A DNA stretch of 64,000 nucleotides from CAIQPV01 sp963719855. Its GTDB lineage: Bacteria; Pseudomonadota; Gammaproteobacteria; Burkholderiales; Gallionellaceae. How positions within the stretch are numbered: the stretch's first letter is position 1; each line of letters starts with the position of its first letter. The translations under genes were made by a program, and so were the position numbers. The notes below the pieces were generated by a model. It saw nothing but the letters and a program-made list of their open reading frames with translations, did no database searches and was not told where the DNA came from. The stretch is taken from contig CAVRDK010000001.1 in assembly GCA_963719855.1 (NCBI GenBank), positions 935,090-999,089 on the forward strand, read 5' to 3'. Below are positions 28,838-37,534 of the stretch, one piece after another.

Positions 28838-29926
28838 CTACATGATAATCCCGCCACCCAGACAAACATCCCCATCATAAACAACAACCGACTGCCCCGG
28901 CGTGACTGCCCATTGCGCTTCGTCGAAAGTAAAGCTGGCATTGCCGCCGGATGATGCCGTGATGCGGCAGGCCGCATCAGCTTGGCGGTAGCGTGTCTTG
29001 GCGGCGTAGTTGCGCGTCAAGTCGGGCGCTTGTCCGCTGATCCAGTGCATTTCCATCGCCTTCAGATGTTGCGTCAGCAGGTCAGGATGGTCGTGGCCTT
29101 GTACTACGATCAGGCGGTTGCCGATCATGTCCTTGTGCGCCGCGAACCACGGTTCCCCAGTTCCGTCTTTTCCGCCGCCTATGCCCAGACCTTGGCGCTG
29201 ACCGAGGGTATAAAACGATAATCCCATGTGCTGCCCTACCACGTTGCCATCGGGCGTGACCATCGGGCCGGGAGTGGTGGGCAGGTAGCGGTTGAGAAAT
29301 TCACGGAAAGGGCGTTCGCCGATGAAGCAGATACCGGTGCTGTCCTTTTTGGCATGGTTGGACAAATGATGATTCTGCGCGATTTCGCGCACTTGTGATT
29401 TGAGCAGCTTGCCCAGCGGGAACATCGCTTTGGACAATTGCGCCTGATTCAAGCGATGCAGGAAATAACTCTGATCCTTGCTGGCGTCTGCGGCCTTGAG
29501 CAGTTGATATTGGCCATCGACCTCGCGAATTTGCGCGTAATGGCCGGTGGCAATGGCATCTGCACCCATGCCGATGGCGTGTTCCAGAAAGGCTTTGAAC
29601 TTGATTTCCGAGTTACACAGGATGTCCGGGTTGGGCGTGCGCCCGGCCTCGTATTCGCGCAGGAAATAGCTGAACACGCGGTCTTTATATTCTTTGGAAA
29701 AATTTACCGCTTCCATGGGAATACCTATGGAGTCGGCGACGGAGACCGCATCGATCAGATCCTGGCGCGAGGAACAATAGTCCGCATCGTCGTCATCTTC
29801 CCAGTTCTTCATAAACAGGCCGACGACATCAAACCCCTGCTGTTCCAGCAACAGCGCGGTGACGGAGGAATCCACTCCGCCCGACATGCCGACGACGATA
29901 CGCCGGTGTTGAAGATCGCTTTTCAC
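28838..29926 (-). CDS. mnmA: tRNA 2-thiouridylase MnmA
   Basis: 362 aa. Thiolates U34 of tRNA-Lys, -Glu and -Gln. PP-loop SGGVDSSVTALLL, catalytic Cys in NPDILCNSEIKF and in STGICFIGERPF. Downstream of nudJ on the same strand as in E. coli, but with a nested repeat in between. Confidence 0.96.
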   Translation of the reverse strand: MKSDLQHRRIVVGMSGGVDSSVTALLLEQQGFDVVGLFMKNWEDDDDADYCSSRQDLIDAVSVADSIGIPMEAVNFSKEYKDRVFSYFLREYEAGRTPNPDILCNSEIKFKAFLEHAIGMGADAIATGHYAQIREVDGQYQLLKAADASKDQSYFLHRLNQAQLSKAMFPLGKLLKSQVREIAQNHHLSNHAKKDSTGICFIGERPFREFLNRYLPTTPGPMVTPDGNVVGQHMGLSFYTLGQRQGLGIGGGKDGTGEPWFAAHKDMIGNRLIVVQGHDHPDLLTQHLKAMEMHWISGQAPDLTRNYAAKTRYRQADAACRITASSGGNASFTFDEAQWAVTPGQSVVVYDGDVCLGGGIIM

Positions 29927-29930
29927 GTTT

Positions 29931-30031
29931 GCCCTTTCTCCCGCTTGCGGGGTAACCAGCGACTTAGCTGCGGTCTTTGGCGGCTTAGTCGAATGGCTAG
30001 TTGTTTCACCCAGAAAGTTGGATAGGGGGAG
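29931..30031 (-). repeat. Type 2 repeat interrupted by type 1 copy F
   Basis: Type 2 arms CCCTTTCTCCCGCTTGCGG and AGAAAGTTGGATAGGGGGAG are split by a type 1 palindrome at 29953-30009 (TAACCAGCGACTTAGC ... TTAGTCGAATGGCTAG). Compare the intact type 2 copy at 11721-11760. Confidence 0.75.
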
Positions 30032-30043
30032 CGAGCTTGCTCG

Positions 30044-30490
30044 TTAGTCATAATGGGTAATGATCTCAAGCGGGTAGCGTTTCCCGGCGAGATAATCTTC
30101 CACGCATTGCAAGATCAGCGGGCTGCGGTGGCGCGACTGGGTGGCACGGATTTCCTCCGGCGTCATCCACACGGCGCGAACGATGCCATCATCCAGCGCA
30201 CGTTCCGGGTGATGGGCGAGGATGCGCCCGGCGAAAGCAAAGCGCAGGTAGGTGGTGTCGGATGCGGATGCGTGCCAACGGTAAACGCCGATCAGATGTT
30301 GCGGCTCGAATTCGTAAGCGGACTCTTCCAGCGTTTCGCGCGCCACAGCGGCAAGCAGCGATTCGTTGGCTTCCAGATGCCCGGCAGGTTGGTTGAACAA
30401 CAGGCCTTGCGAAGTGTGCTCCTCCACCAGCAGAAATTTCCCATCCTGCTCGATGATGGCTGCGACAGTGACGTTTGGTTTCCAGATCAT
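30044..30490 (-). CDS. nudJ: Nudix hydrolase NudJ-like
   Basis: 148 aa. Nudix box GHLEANESLLAAVARETLEE (GX5EX7REUXEE). NudJ homologues hydrolyse nucleoside di/triphosphates and the thiamine precursor HMP-PP. Gene order nudJ-mnmA is conserved with enterobacteria, supporting the assignment. Confidence 0.88.
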   Translation of the reverse strand: MIWKPNVTVAAIIEQDGKFLLVEEHTSQGLLFNQPAGHLEANESLLAAVARETLEESAYEFEPQHLIGVYRWHASASDTTYLRFAFAGRILAHHPERALDDGIVRAVWMTPEEIRATQSRHRSPLILQCVEDYLAGKRYPLEIITHYD

Positions 30491-30510
30491 AGTACTTATT
30501 TTTTCGGAAA

Positions 30511-30543
30511 AAATAAAAAAAGGCAGGGTTGCCCCTGCCTTTT
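30511..30543 (-). terminator. Rho-independent terminator
   Basis: AGGCAGGG-TTGC-CCCTGCCT stem followed on the minus strand by a T-rich run, 17 bp after the stop of the Ala/Lys-rich gene. Confidence 0.85.
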
Positions 30544-30559
30544 CTAGACTTGCGCTAAA

Positions 30560-30802
30560 TTACTTAGCTGCAGGTGCGTCAGCAGCTGCTTCAGCCTTCT
30601 TTGCCTTTTTTGCCTTCTTATGCTTCATCTTCTTGGCTGGCTTGGCTTCTTCCTTAGCAGCAGGAGCAGCAGCTTCTGCCTTGGCAGGAGCGGCGGCGGC
30701 AGCAGGAGCAGCAGCCTTAGCAGCAGGAGCAGCATCAGCAGCAACAGCAGAGAAAGTAACAACAGCGAATACAGCAGCGATCAGTGTGGACAACAGTTTC
30801 AT
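30560..30802 (-). CDS. Small secreted Ala/Lys-rich protein
   Basis: 80 aa from ATG 30802 (TTGGAG upstream). A signal peptide (LLSTLIAAVFAVVTFSAVAA) is followed by low-complexity Ala-Pro-Lys-Glu sequence ending in a lysine block (KKMKHKKAKKAKK). Function unknown; similar short Ala/Lys-rich exported proteins occur in related bacteria. Monocistronic, with a clear terminator. Confidence 0.75.
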   Translation of the reverse strand: MKLLSTLIAAVFAVVTFSAVAADAAPAAKAAAPAAAAAPAKAEAAAPAAKEEAKPAKKMKHKKAKKAKKAEAAADAPAAK

Positions 30803-30916
30803 AGTGAACTCCAATTTTAGTAGTTGATAAACGTTTATGACATTACTAATGTCAGGAAGCAATAACGCACAGCTTTCCTATTTGGTTGACAAGCTTACTG
30901 TGAATTGTAATTTGTC

Positions 30917-31003
30917 TGGTGCCGGGAGGGGGAATCGAACCCCCACATCCTTGCAGATACAGGATTTTGAGTCCAGCGCGTCTACCAGTTCCGCCATCCC
31001 GGC
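30917..31003 (-). tRNA. tRNA-Leu (anticodon CAA)
   Basis: 87 nt including encoded CCA. Acceptor GCCGGGA pairs with TCCCGGC; D-arm GGCGGAACTGGTAGACGC, anticodon loop CTCAAAA, a long variable arm and T-arm GGGGGTTCGATTCCCCC are all visible. The class II layout and anticodon give Leu(CAA). Confidence 0.96.
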
Positions 31004-31253
31004 TTCAGCCCGGATGTTCCATAAATTAACGCGTGCCCTCGCTAGTCTTTTGTTTGCTATGCAATATTTTATTCCGTCGGGTGTATGAATAACTACACCG
31101 CTCCTTCATAAAATTTGCCTACCAAACAAAATCCTGCGCGATCATCACGCGAATTCATGAAACATTCGAGCTAGGAAGCCGCGAATTATCCATGAAACAG
31201 CCATCTTCATCAAGCTACAATGGCGTCTTTTCACATATTGGCAACATTTTGCA

Positions 31254-32276
31254 ATGCGCACTGACGAATTTGATTTCGCGCTTCCCGAGCGCCTGATTGC
31301 GCAACACCCTCCCGAAAAACGCGGCGCCAGCCGCCTGTTGCAGGTGTGCGGAACCGAGTGGAAAGACCGCCTGTTCGCCGATTTGCCTACCCTGGTACAG
31401 GAGCATGACGTGCTGGTTTTCAACGATACACGTGTATTAAAGGCGCGTCTGTTCGGAGCCAAGGAGAGCGGTGGCAGAGTCGAAGTGATGGTAGAACGCG
31501 TGCTCGGCGAGCATGAGGTTCTGGCGCAAATCCGCGCCAGTAAGCCGCCCAAGGCTGATGGACGCTTGTTGTTAGCTGATAAATTATATGTAACCGTGTT
31601 GGGGCGGGAGGGCGAGTTTTATCGCCTGCGCTTCGACGGCATAGAAGATGTGACTGCCTTGCTGGAGCGATATGGCCGGTTGCCGCTGCCGCCCTATATC
31701 AGTCATGCCGCCGATGCCGAGGACGAAGAACGCTACCAGACTGTGTATGCACGCCAACCCGGCGCTGTGGCCGCACCCACGGCGGGGCTGCATTTCGATG
31801 AGGCGATGCTCACCGCTCTGCGTGCACGCGGCGCACAGATAGCCTATGTCACCCTGCATGTCGGCGCGGGCACCTTCCAGCCGGTGCGCGCGGAACGCAC
31901 GCATGAGCATGTCATGCACAGCGAACGCTACACCATTCCACAAGCTACGGTGGATGCCATTCGTGAGGCAAAGAAGCGCGGTGGGCGCGTCATCGCAGTG
32001 GGCACCACCAGTCTGCGCGCGCTGGAAAACGTTGCTCGGCAGGGCGAGCTAAAGGCAGGGGAAGGCGAAACCAATATCTTCATCACGCCGGGCTATCATT
32101 TCAATGTGGCGGATGTGCTGCTCACCAACTTCCATTTGCCCAAGTCCACCCTGCTGATGCTGGTGTGTGCTTTTGGTGGAATGAGCGAAATGCTGGCCGC
32201 TTATCGCCACGCGGTAGAACAGGAATACCGTTTTTTTAGTTATGGCGATGCGATGTTGATCGAAGGGCGCCTCTAG
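31254..32276 (+). CDS. queA: S-adenosylmethionine:tRNA ribosyltransferase-isomerase QueA
   Basis: 340 aa. Transfers the ribosyl part of SAM to preQ1 in tRNA to form epoxyqueuosine. Family start DEFDFALPERLIAQHPPEKR, VFNDTRVLKARLFG, TAGLHFDEAML and HVGAGTFQPVR are present. It is followed by tgt, the enzyme that acts before it. Confidence 0.96.
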   Translation: MRTDEFDFALPERLIAQHPPEKRGASRLLQVCGTEWKDRLFADLPTLVQEHDVLVFNDTRVLKARLFGAKESGGRVEVMVERVLGEHEVLAQIRASKPPKADGRLLLADKLYVTVLGREGEFYRLRFDGIEDVTALLERYGRLPLPPYISHAADAEDEERYQTVYARQPGAVAAPTAGLHFDEAMLTALRARGAQIAYVTLHVGAGTFQPVRAERTHEHVMHSERYTIPQATVDAIREAKKRGGRVIAVGTTSLRALENVARQGELKAGEGETNIFITPGYHFNVADVLLTNFHLPKSTLLMLVCAFGGMSEMLAAYRHAVEQEYRFFSYGDAMLIEGRL

Positions 32277-32417
32277 AAATTCAAGTTTCTAAGTCAGGCA
32301 AGGCGCGAGCAGAAAATTGCGCCGCCGCATATGTTTGATATGCAAGAAGTGATTTTTTGTAAGCAACGCAGTATGGCGACGAAAATTGGATTTTTAGAGG
32401 TGTCCTGAAAGAAAGCC

Positions 32418-33548
32418 ATGAAATTTACTTTACACAAAACTGACGGCCTCGCCCGTCGCGGCAATTTACAACTCGCCCACGGCACGGTCGAAACCCCCGC
32501 CTTCATGCCGGTCGGCACCTATGGCACGGTGAAAGCGATGTCGCCGCTTGAGTTGCGTGAAATCGGCGCGCAGATCGTGCTGGGCAATACATTTCACCTG
32601 TGGTTGCGTCCCGGTTTGGAGGTCATTGAGGCGCATGGCGGCTTGCATCGCTTTATGGGATGGGACGGGCCGATACTCACGGATTCTGGTGGATTTCAGG
32701 TGTTCAGTCTGGGAGCGTTGCGCAAAATTACCGAGGAGGGGGTGAAATTTCAGTCACCGGTGAATGGCGATAAATGCTTTTTGTCGCCGGAAGAGTCTAT
32801 GCGCATCCAAAAAGTGCTGAATTCCGACATCGTGATGATTTTCGACGAATGCACGCCGTATCCGGCGGATGAGCGGCAGGCCGGCGATTCCATGCGCCTG
32901 TCGCTACGCTGGGCGGAACGTTCGAGGCAGGCACATGAGGGAAACACCAATGCGCTATTTGGCATCGTGCAGGGCGGGATGCATGAACACTTGCGCGATG
33001 AATCTCTAAACGAACTGGAGCGTATCGGCTTCGACGGCTATGCCATCGGCGGGTTGTCGGTGGGGGAACCGAAGGAAGACATGTTGCGCATCCTCCAGCA
33101 CACCGCGCCACAATTGCCGCAGAACAAGCCGCGCTATCTGATGGGAGTCGGCACGCCGGAAGACCTCGTGGATGCGGTGTCACAGGGCATAGACATGTTC
33201 GATTGCGTAATGCCGACGCGCAATGCGCGCAACGGCATGATGTTCACCCGCTATGGCGACATCAAGATCAAGAATGCGCAATACCGCATGGATATGCGTC
33301 CGCTGGACGAGCAGTGCGCCTGCTATACCTGCCGCAATTTCACCCGCGCTTACCTGCATCACCTGCACCGCATCGGCGAGATACTCGGTGCGCGCCTCAA
33401 CACCATACATAATCTGCATTACTATCAGGAACTGATGGGCGAAATCCGCGCGGCCATCGCGGCGGGGCGGTTCGATGCGTTTGTTGCGGCTTTCAGACAA
33501 GCGCGCGCCGCTTCGTGCCAGATTGCTTCGTGCCAGATAGCTTCATGA
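32418..33548 (+). CDS. tgt: tRNA-guanine transglycosylase
   Basis: 376 aa. Exchanges G34 for preQ1 in GUN-anticodon tRNAs. Active-site Asp in TDSGGFQVFSLG and MFDCVMPTRNARNG; zinc ligands in CACYTCRNFTRAYLHHL. The last residues (ASCQIASCQIAS) come from a short tandem duplication and exceed the usual C-terminus. Starts the queA-tgt-yajC-secDF run. Confidence 0.96.
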   Translation: MKFTLHKTDGLARRGNLQLAHGTVETPAFMPVGTYGTVKAMSPLELREIGAQIVLGNTFHLWLRPGLEVIEAHGGLHRFMGWDGPILTDSGGFQVFSLGALRKITEEGVKFQSPVNGDKCFLSPEESMRIQKVLNSDIVMIFDECTPYPADERQAGDSMRLSLRWAERSRQAHEGNTNALFGIVQGGMHEHLRDESLNELERIGFDGYAIGGLSVGEPKEDMLRILQHTAPQLPQNKPRYLMGVGTPEDLVDAVSQGIDMFDCVMPTRNARNGMMFTRYGDIKIKNAQYRMDMRPLDEQCACYTCRNFTRAYLHHLHRIGEILGARLNTIHNLHYYQELMGEIRAAIAAGRFDAFVAAFRQARAASCQIASCQIAS

Positions 33549-33585
33549 TAGAATGCGCGCCTTTGATTTTACCGGAGTTTGCAAG

Positions 33586-33924
33586 ATGTCAATGACTAGC
33601 CTGTTTATCAGCAATGCCTACGCCCAGAGCACAGCACCTGTGCAAGATGGGGGCATCACACAGTATTTGCCGTTGTTCGCACTGATCATCGTGTTTTATT
33701 TCCTGATCCTGCGTCCGCAGCAGAAGCGTGCCAAGGAGCAGAAAACCATGATCGAAGCGCTGCAAAAAGGTGATGAGGTCGTGGCTGCCGGCGGCCTGTT
33801 GGGGCGCGTCAGCAAGGTGGACGAAAACTATGTCAGCGTAGAAGTGGCCGCAGGCGTAACTATCAATGTCCAGAAAGGCGCAGTACAGACCGTGCTGCCC
33901 AAGGGAACCATCAAGTCGCTTTAA
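33586..33924 (+). CDS. yajC: Preprotein translocase accessory subunit YajC
   Basis: 112 aa from ATG 33586 (GGAG upstream). One membrane helix (PLFALIIVFYFLILRPQQKR) then a basic cytoplasmic domain (GDEVVAAGGLLGRVSKV). Part of the SecDF-YajC complex; 10 bp before secD. Confidence 0.95.
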   Translation: MSMTSLFISNAYAQSTAPVQDGGITQYLPLFALIIVFYFLILRPQQKRAKEQKTMIEALQKGDEVVAAGGLLGRVSKVDENYVSVEVAAGVTINVQKGAVQTVLPKGTIKSL

Positions 33925-33933
33925 GGTGCTGCA

Positions 33934-35745
33934 ATGAACCAATACCCGCTGTGGAAAAACCTGCTGATCCTTGCCTCGATTATTCTGGGGCTGGTTTACA
34001 CCCTGCCCAATTTATACGGCGAATCTCCGGCGGTGCAGGTGTCGCCGCTACGCTCCGGCATCAAGGCGGATAGCGCCCTGATGGGCCGGGTGGAATCCGC
34101 GCTCGAGGCTGTCGGCCTCAATCCCGATGCAATTTCATTGGATGCCACCAGCGTCAAGACGCGCTTTGCCGATACCGACAGTCAGATCAAGGCAAAGGAC
34201 ATCCTGCAAACAAATTTGGGCGAGGATTACGTGGTGGCACTGAACTTATTGCCGCGTTCGCCGCAGTGGCTCACCAGTATAAATGCGCTACCCATGTATC
34301 TCGGTCTGGATTTGCGCGGGGGCGTACATTTCCTGTTGCAGATCGACATGAAAGGCGCGCTGGATAAGGCGCTGGAAGCTGCCGCCAGCGATATACGCAG
34401 CACCCTGCGTGAACAGAATATTGTCTATTCCGGCGTGAGCCGCGACGGCAAGCTGGTGACGGTCAAGTTTCGCGACGCGGAAGCGCGCAGCAAGGGCGAG
34501 GCCGAGATCAAGCAACACTTCGGCGGGCTGTTCCTTACCGACAAGGATGAGGGCGGCGAATTTCTGCTAGCCGCCACACTCAAACCGGAAGAAGAAAAAC
34601 GCATCCAGGATTCTGCGGTGCAGCAAAATCTGGTCACCCTGCGCAATCGGGTCAACGAACTGGGTGTGGCCGAGCCGGTGATCCAGCAGCAGGGCGCAGA
34701 CCGTATCGTGGTGCAATTGCCCGGCGTGCAGGACACGGCGCGTGCGAAAGACATTCTGGGTCGCACCGCGACGCTGGAAGTGCGCTTGGTGGATGAAGAG
34801 CATCATTACGTCGCGGGTTCTCCCGCACCGTTCGGCACCGATATGTTCAAGGAGAGGGACGGCACTCCGTTACTGGTAAAGAAGGCCGTGATCTTTACCG
34901 GAGAACGCATCAGCGATGCACAGCCCGGTTTCGATAACCGCGATAACGAACCTGCGGTGCACATCAATCTGGATGGCATCGGTGCGCGCAAGTTCAAGGA
35001 AGCGACGCGCGAGAACGTGGGCAAGCGCATGGCGATTATCCTGTTTGAAAAAGGTAAGGGCGAGATCGTCACCGCTCCGGTGATACGTGAGGAAATCGGC
35101 GGAGGGCGCGTGCAGATCACCGGCAGGATGAGCACCGAAGAGGCCCAGAACACCGCACTGCTGTTGCGTGCGGGCGCGCTGGCGGCTCCGATGGATATAG
35201 TGGAAGAGCGTACCGTCGGCCCCAGCCTGGGGGCGGACAACATCTCGCGCGGCTTTCATTCCACCCAGATCGGCTTCACTGCCATCTCGATTTTTATGAT
35301 CATCTACTACCTGATGTTCGGTGGGGTTTCCGTGCTGGCGTTGGGTGCCAACCTGTTGTTGTTGGTGGCGTTGCTGTCCATGATGCAAGCCACGCTGACC
35401 CTGCCTGGCATGGCGGGTATCGCACTTACCTTGGGTATGGCAATTGATGCCAACGTGCTGATCAATGAGCGCATCCGCGAGGAACTGCGCAACGGCAACA
35501 CGCCGCAGGCATCCATCAGCGCAGGTTATGAGCATGCTTTCGGCACCATCCTCGATTCCAACATCACCACCCTGATTGCGGGTATCGCGCTGTTCATGTT
35601 CGGTTCCGGCCCGATACGCGGTTTCGCGGTGGTGCTGTGCCTGGGTATTCTGACCTCAATGTTCAGCGCGGTGCTGGTTTCGCGTGCGCTGGTAAACCTG
35701 ATTTACGGCAGCAAGCCGCGTTTGACCAAAGTGGCGATAGGCTAG
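33934..35745 (+). CDS. secD: Protein translocase subunit SecD
   Basis: 603 aa RND-like inner-membrane protein that uses proton motive force to assist Sec export. Periplasmic P1 domain after the first helix, LDLRGGVHFLLQIDM, and a C-terminal six-helix block (GMAIDANVLINERIREEL). 12 bp from secF. Confidence 0.96.
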   Translation: MNQYPLWKNLLILASIILGLVYTLPNLYGESPAVQVSPLRSGIKADSALMGRVESALEAVGLNPDAISLDATSVKTRFADTDSQIKAKDILQTNLGEDYVVALNLLPRSPQWLTSINALPMYLGLDLRGGVHFLLQIDMKGALDKALEAAASDIRSTLREQNIVYSGVSRDGKLVTVKFRDAEARSKGEAEIKQHFGGLFLTDKDEGGEFLLAATLKPEEEKRIQDSAVQQNLVTLRNRVNELGVAEPVIQQQGADRIVVQLPGVQDTARAKDILGRTATLEVRLVDEEHHYVAGSPAPFGTDMFKERDGTPLLVKKAVIFTGERISDAQPGFDNRDNEPAVHINLDGIGARKFKEATRENVGKRMAIILFEKGKGEIVTAPVIREEIGGGRVQITGRMSTEEAQNTALLLRAGALAAPMDIVEERTVGPSLGADNISRGFHSTQIGFTAISIFMIIYYLMFGGVSVLALGANLLLLVALLSMMQATLTLPGMAGIALTLGMAIDANVLINERIREELRNGNTPQASISAGYEHAFGTILDSNITTLIAGIALFMFGSGPIRGFAVVLCLGILTSMFSAVLVSRALVNLIYGSKPRLTKVAIG

Positions 35746-35756
35746 GAAGAAACGAC

Positions 35757-36689
35757 ATGGAATTTTTCCGCATCAAACAAGACATCCCGTTCATGAGTTA
35801 TGGACGCTATACCACCAGCATTTCGTTGGTCACTTTCATCATCGCCGTCATTTTTCTCGCCACGCGCGGGCTGAATTTTGGCGTGGATTTTACCGGTGGT
35901 ACGGTGCTGGAAATGCACTATGCACAGCCCGCAGACCTGAACAAAGTGCGCGAGCAACTGGGCGGCATTGGGCTAAAAGATGCACAGGTGCAGAATTTCG
36001 GCACCAGCCATGATGTGCTGATCCAGGTTCCGCTCAAGCAGAATACCTCCGGCGCAAAACTGAGCGAACAGGTACGCGATGCGTTGCGGTCACAGGATGC
36101 AAGCGTGGAGATGCGTCGCGTCGAATTCGTCGGCCCGCAGGTGGGCAATGAGTTAATAGACAACGGTGCGATGGCGCTGCTGCTGGTTTCACTCGGTATC
36201 GTCTGCTACCTGTGGATGCGCTTCGAATGGAAGTTCGGTTTAGCCGCGATCATCGCCAATCTGCACGACGTGGTTATCATTCTCGGTTTCTTTGCCGCAT
36301 TCCAATGGGAGTTCTCACTCTCGGTATTGGCGGCAGTGCTGGCGGTGCTGGGCTATTCGGTAAACGAGTCGGTGGTGGTGTTCGACCGGATTCGCGAAAA
36401 CTTCCGCAAGCTGCGCAAGACAGAGGTAGCCGGGATCATAGACAATGCCATCACCCGCACCATGTCGCGCACCATCATCACCCACGGCTGCACGCAGATA
36501 ATGGTAACCGCCATGCTCTTCCTCGGCGGCGAGACACTGCACTATTTCGCACTGGCGCTGACAATCGGCATCCTGTTTAGTATCTATTCCTCGGTATTGG
36601 TTGCAAGTCCACTACTGATGATTTTTGGCGTGTCGCGCGAGGATTTCATCAAACCGGAAAAGACTGAAACGGAAGAAGTCCTGCCATAG
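35757..36689 (+). CDS. secF: Protein translocase subunit SecF
   Basis: 310 aa partner of SecD. FGVDFTGGTVLEM and SVNESVVVFDRIRENFRK are family motifs; six membrane helices. ATG 35757 is the start; the longer frame upstream overlaps secD and is rejected. Confidence 0.96.
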   Translation: MEFFRIKQDIPFMSYGRYTTSISLVTFIIAVIFLATRGLNFGVDFTGGTVLEMHYAQPADLNKVREQLGGIGLKDAQVQNFGTSHDVLIQVPLKQNTSGAKLSEQVRDALRSQDASVEMRRVEFVGPQVGNELIDNGAMALLLVSLGIVCYLWMRFEWKFGLAAIIANLHDVVIILGFFAAFQWEFSLSVLAAVLAVLGYSVNESVVVFDRIRENFRKLRKTEVAGIIDNAITRTMSRTIITHGCTQIMVTAMLFLGGETLHYFALALTIGILFSIYSSVLVASPLLMIFGVSREDFIKPEKTETEEVLP

Positions 36690-36694
36690 TAGCT

Positions 36695-36784
36695 GGGAAG
36701 GGTTAAAGGAGGAAGAGAGAAGGGTGAAACCCTCGCTCTTTAATCGGAGAGGCGGTTTTACCCTTCTCCCTTTACTCTTCCCCT
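36695..36784. terminator. Long imperfect hairpin after secF
   Basis: Purine-rich GGGAAGGG...GAGAGAAGGGTGAAACC and pyrimidine-rich GGTTTTACCCTTCTCCC...CTTCCCC form a long imperfect stem between secF and dedA. It may terminate or attenuate the operon, or be another repeat copy. Confidence 0.5.
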
Positions 36785-36806
36785 TCACCATTATCTGGAT
36801 TAATTC

Positions 36807-37448
36807 GTGGAACTGCTCACCTCTTTTCTCAACATCGTCCTGCATCTGGACACACACCTGTTGTTGTTGGTACAGCAATATGGCGGTTGGATTTACGCCA
36901 TTCTGTTCCTTATTATCTTTGCCGAGACTGGGCTGGTGGTTGCGCCATTTCTTCCGGGCGACTCGCTGCTGTTTGTGGCGGGCGCGTTGTGCGGCATGGG
37001 TTCCATGGAGTTGCACATCCTGATGCCGCTGTTGATGCTGGCGGCATTCTCCGGCGACAACACCAATTACTGGATCGGGCGACTGGTCGGCAAGAAGCTA
37101 GTGCATCGCGCTAATTCGCGCTTTATCAGGCGTGAGCATTTGGACAAGACCCACGCCTTCTACGAGAAACACGGAGGCAAGACCATAATCTTTGCGCGCT
37201 TTTTGCCCTTCATTCGCACCTTCGCGCCGTTCGTGGCCGGTGTCGGCCTGATGCGCTACCGACTATTCCTGTCATTCAGCGCGCTGGGTAGTGTAGCGTG
37301 GATCGCCTTGTTCACGGTGGGCGGCTATTCCTTCGGCAACATCCCGGTGATCAAGAACAATCTCACGCTGATGGTCGTCGGTATCATCTTCATTTCCTTC
37401 CTGCCCGCCATTCGTGAATATATCCGCCATCGCAAGCAGCGCGGGTAA
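36807..37448 (+). CDS. DedA-family membrane protein
   Basis: 213 aa from GTG 36807, with several membrane helices. DedA motifs FAETGLVVAPFLPGDSLLF and FARFLPFIRTFAPFVAGV are present. The family supports membrane homeostasis, including undecaprenyl-phosphate flipping in some members. Confidence 0.9.
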   Translation: MELLTSFLNIVLHLDTHLLLLVQQYGGWIYAILFLIIFAETGLVVAPFLPGDSLLFVAGALCGMGSMELHILMPLLMLAAFSGDNTNYWIGRLVGKKLVHRANSRFIRREHLDKTHAFYEKHGGKTIIFARFLPFIRTFAPFVAGVGLMRYRLFLSFSALGSVAWIALFTVGGYSFGNIPVIKNNLTLMVVGIIFISFLPAIREYIRHRKQRG

Positions 37449-37534
37449 ATAATACTCATCAACATTACACCTTGCCATTCATGATGATATAGTCCCGGTT
37501 CAGAAATAATCCAAGCGTAAGGTCTACATAGAAG

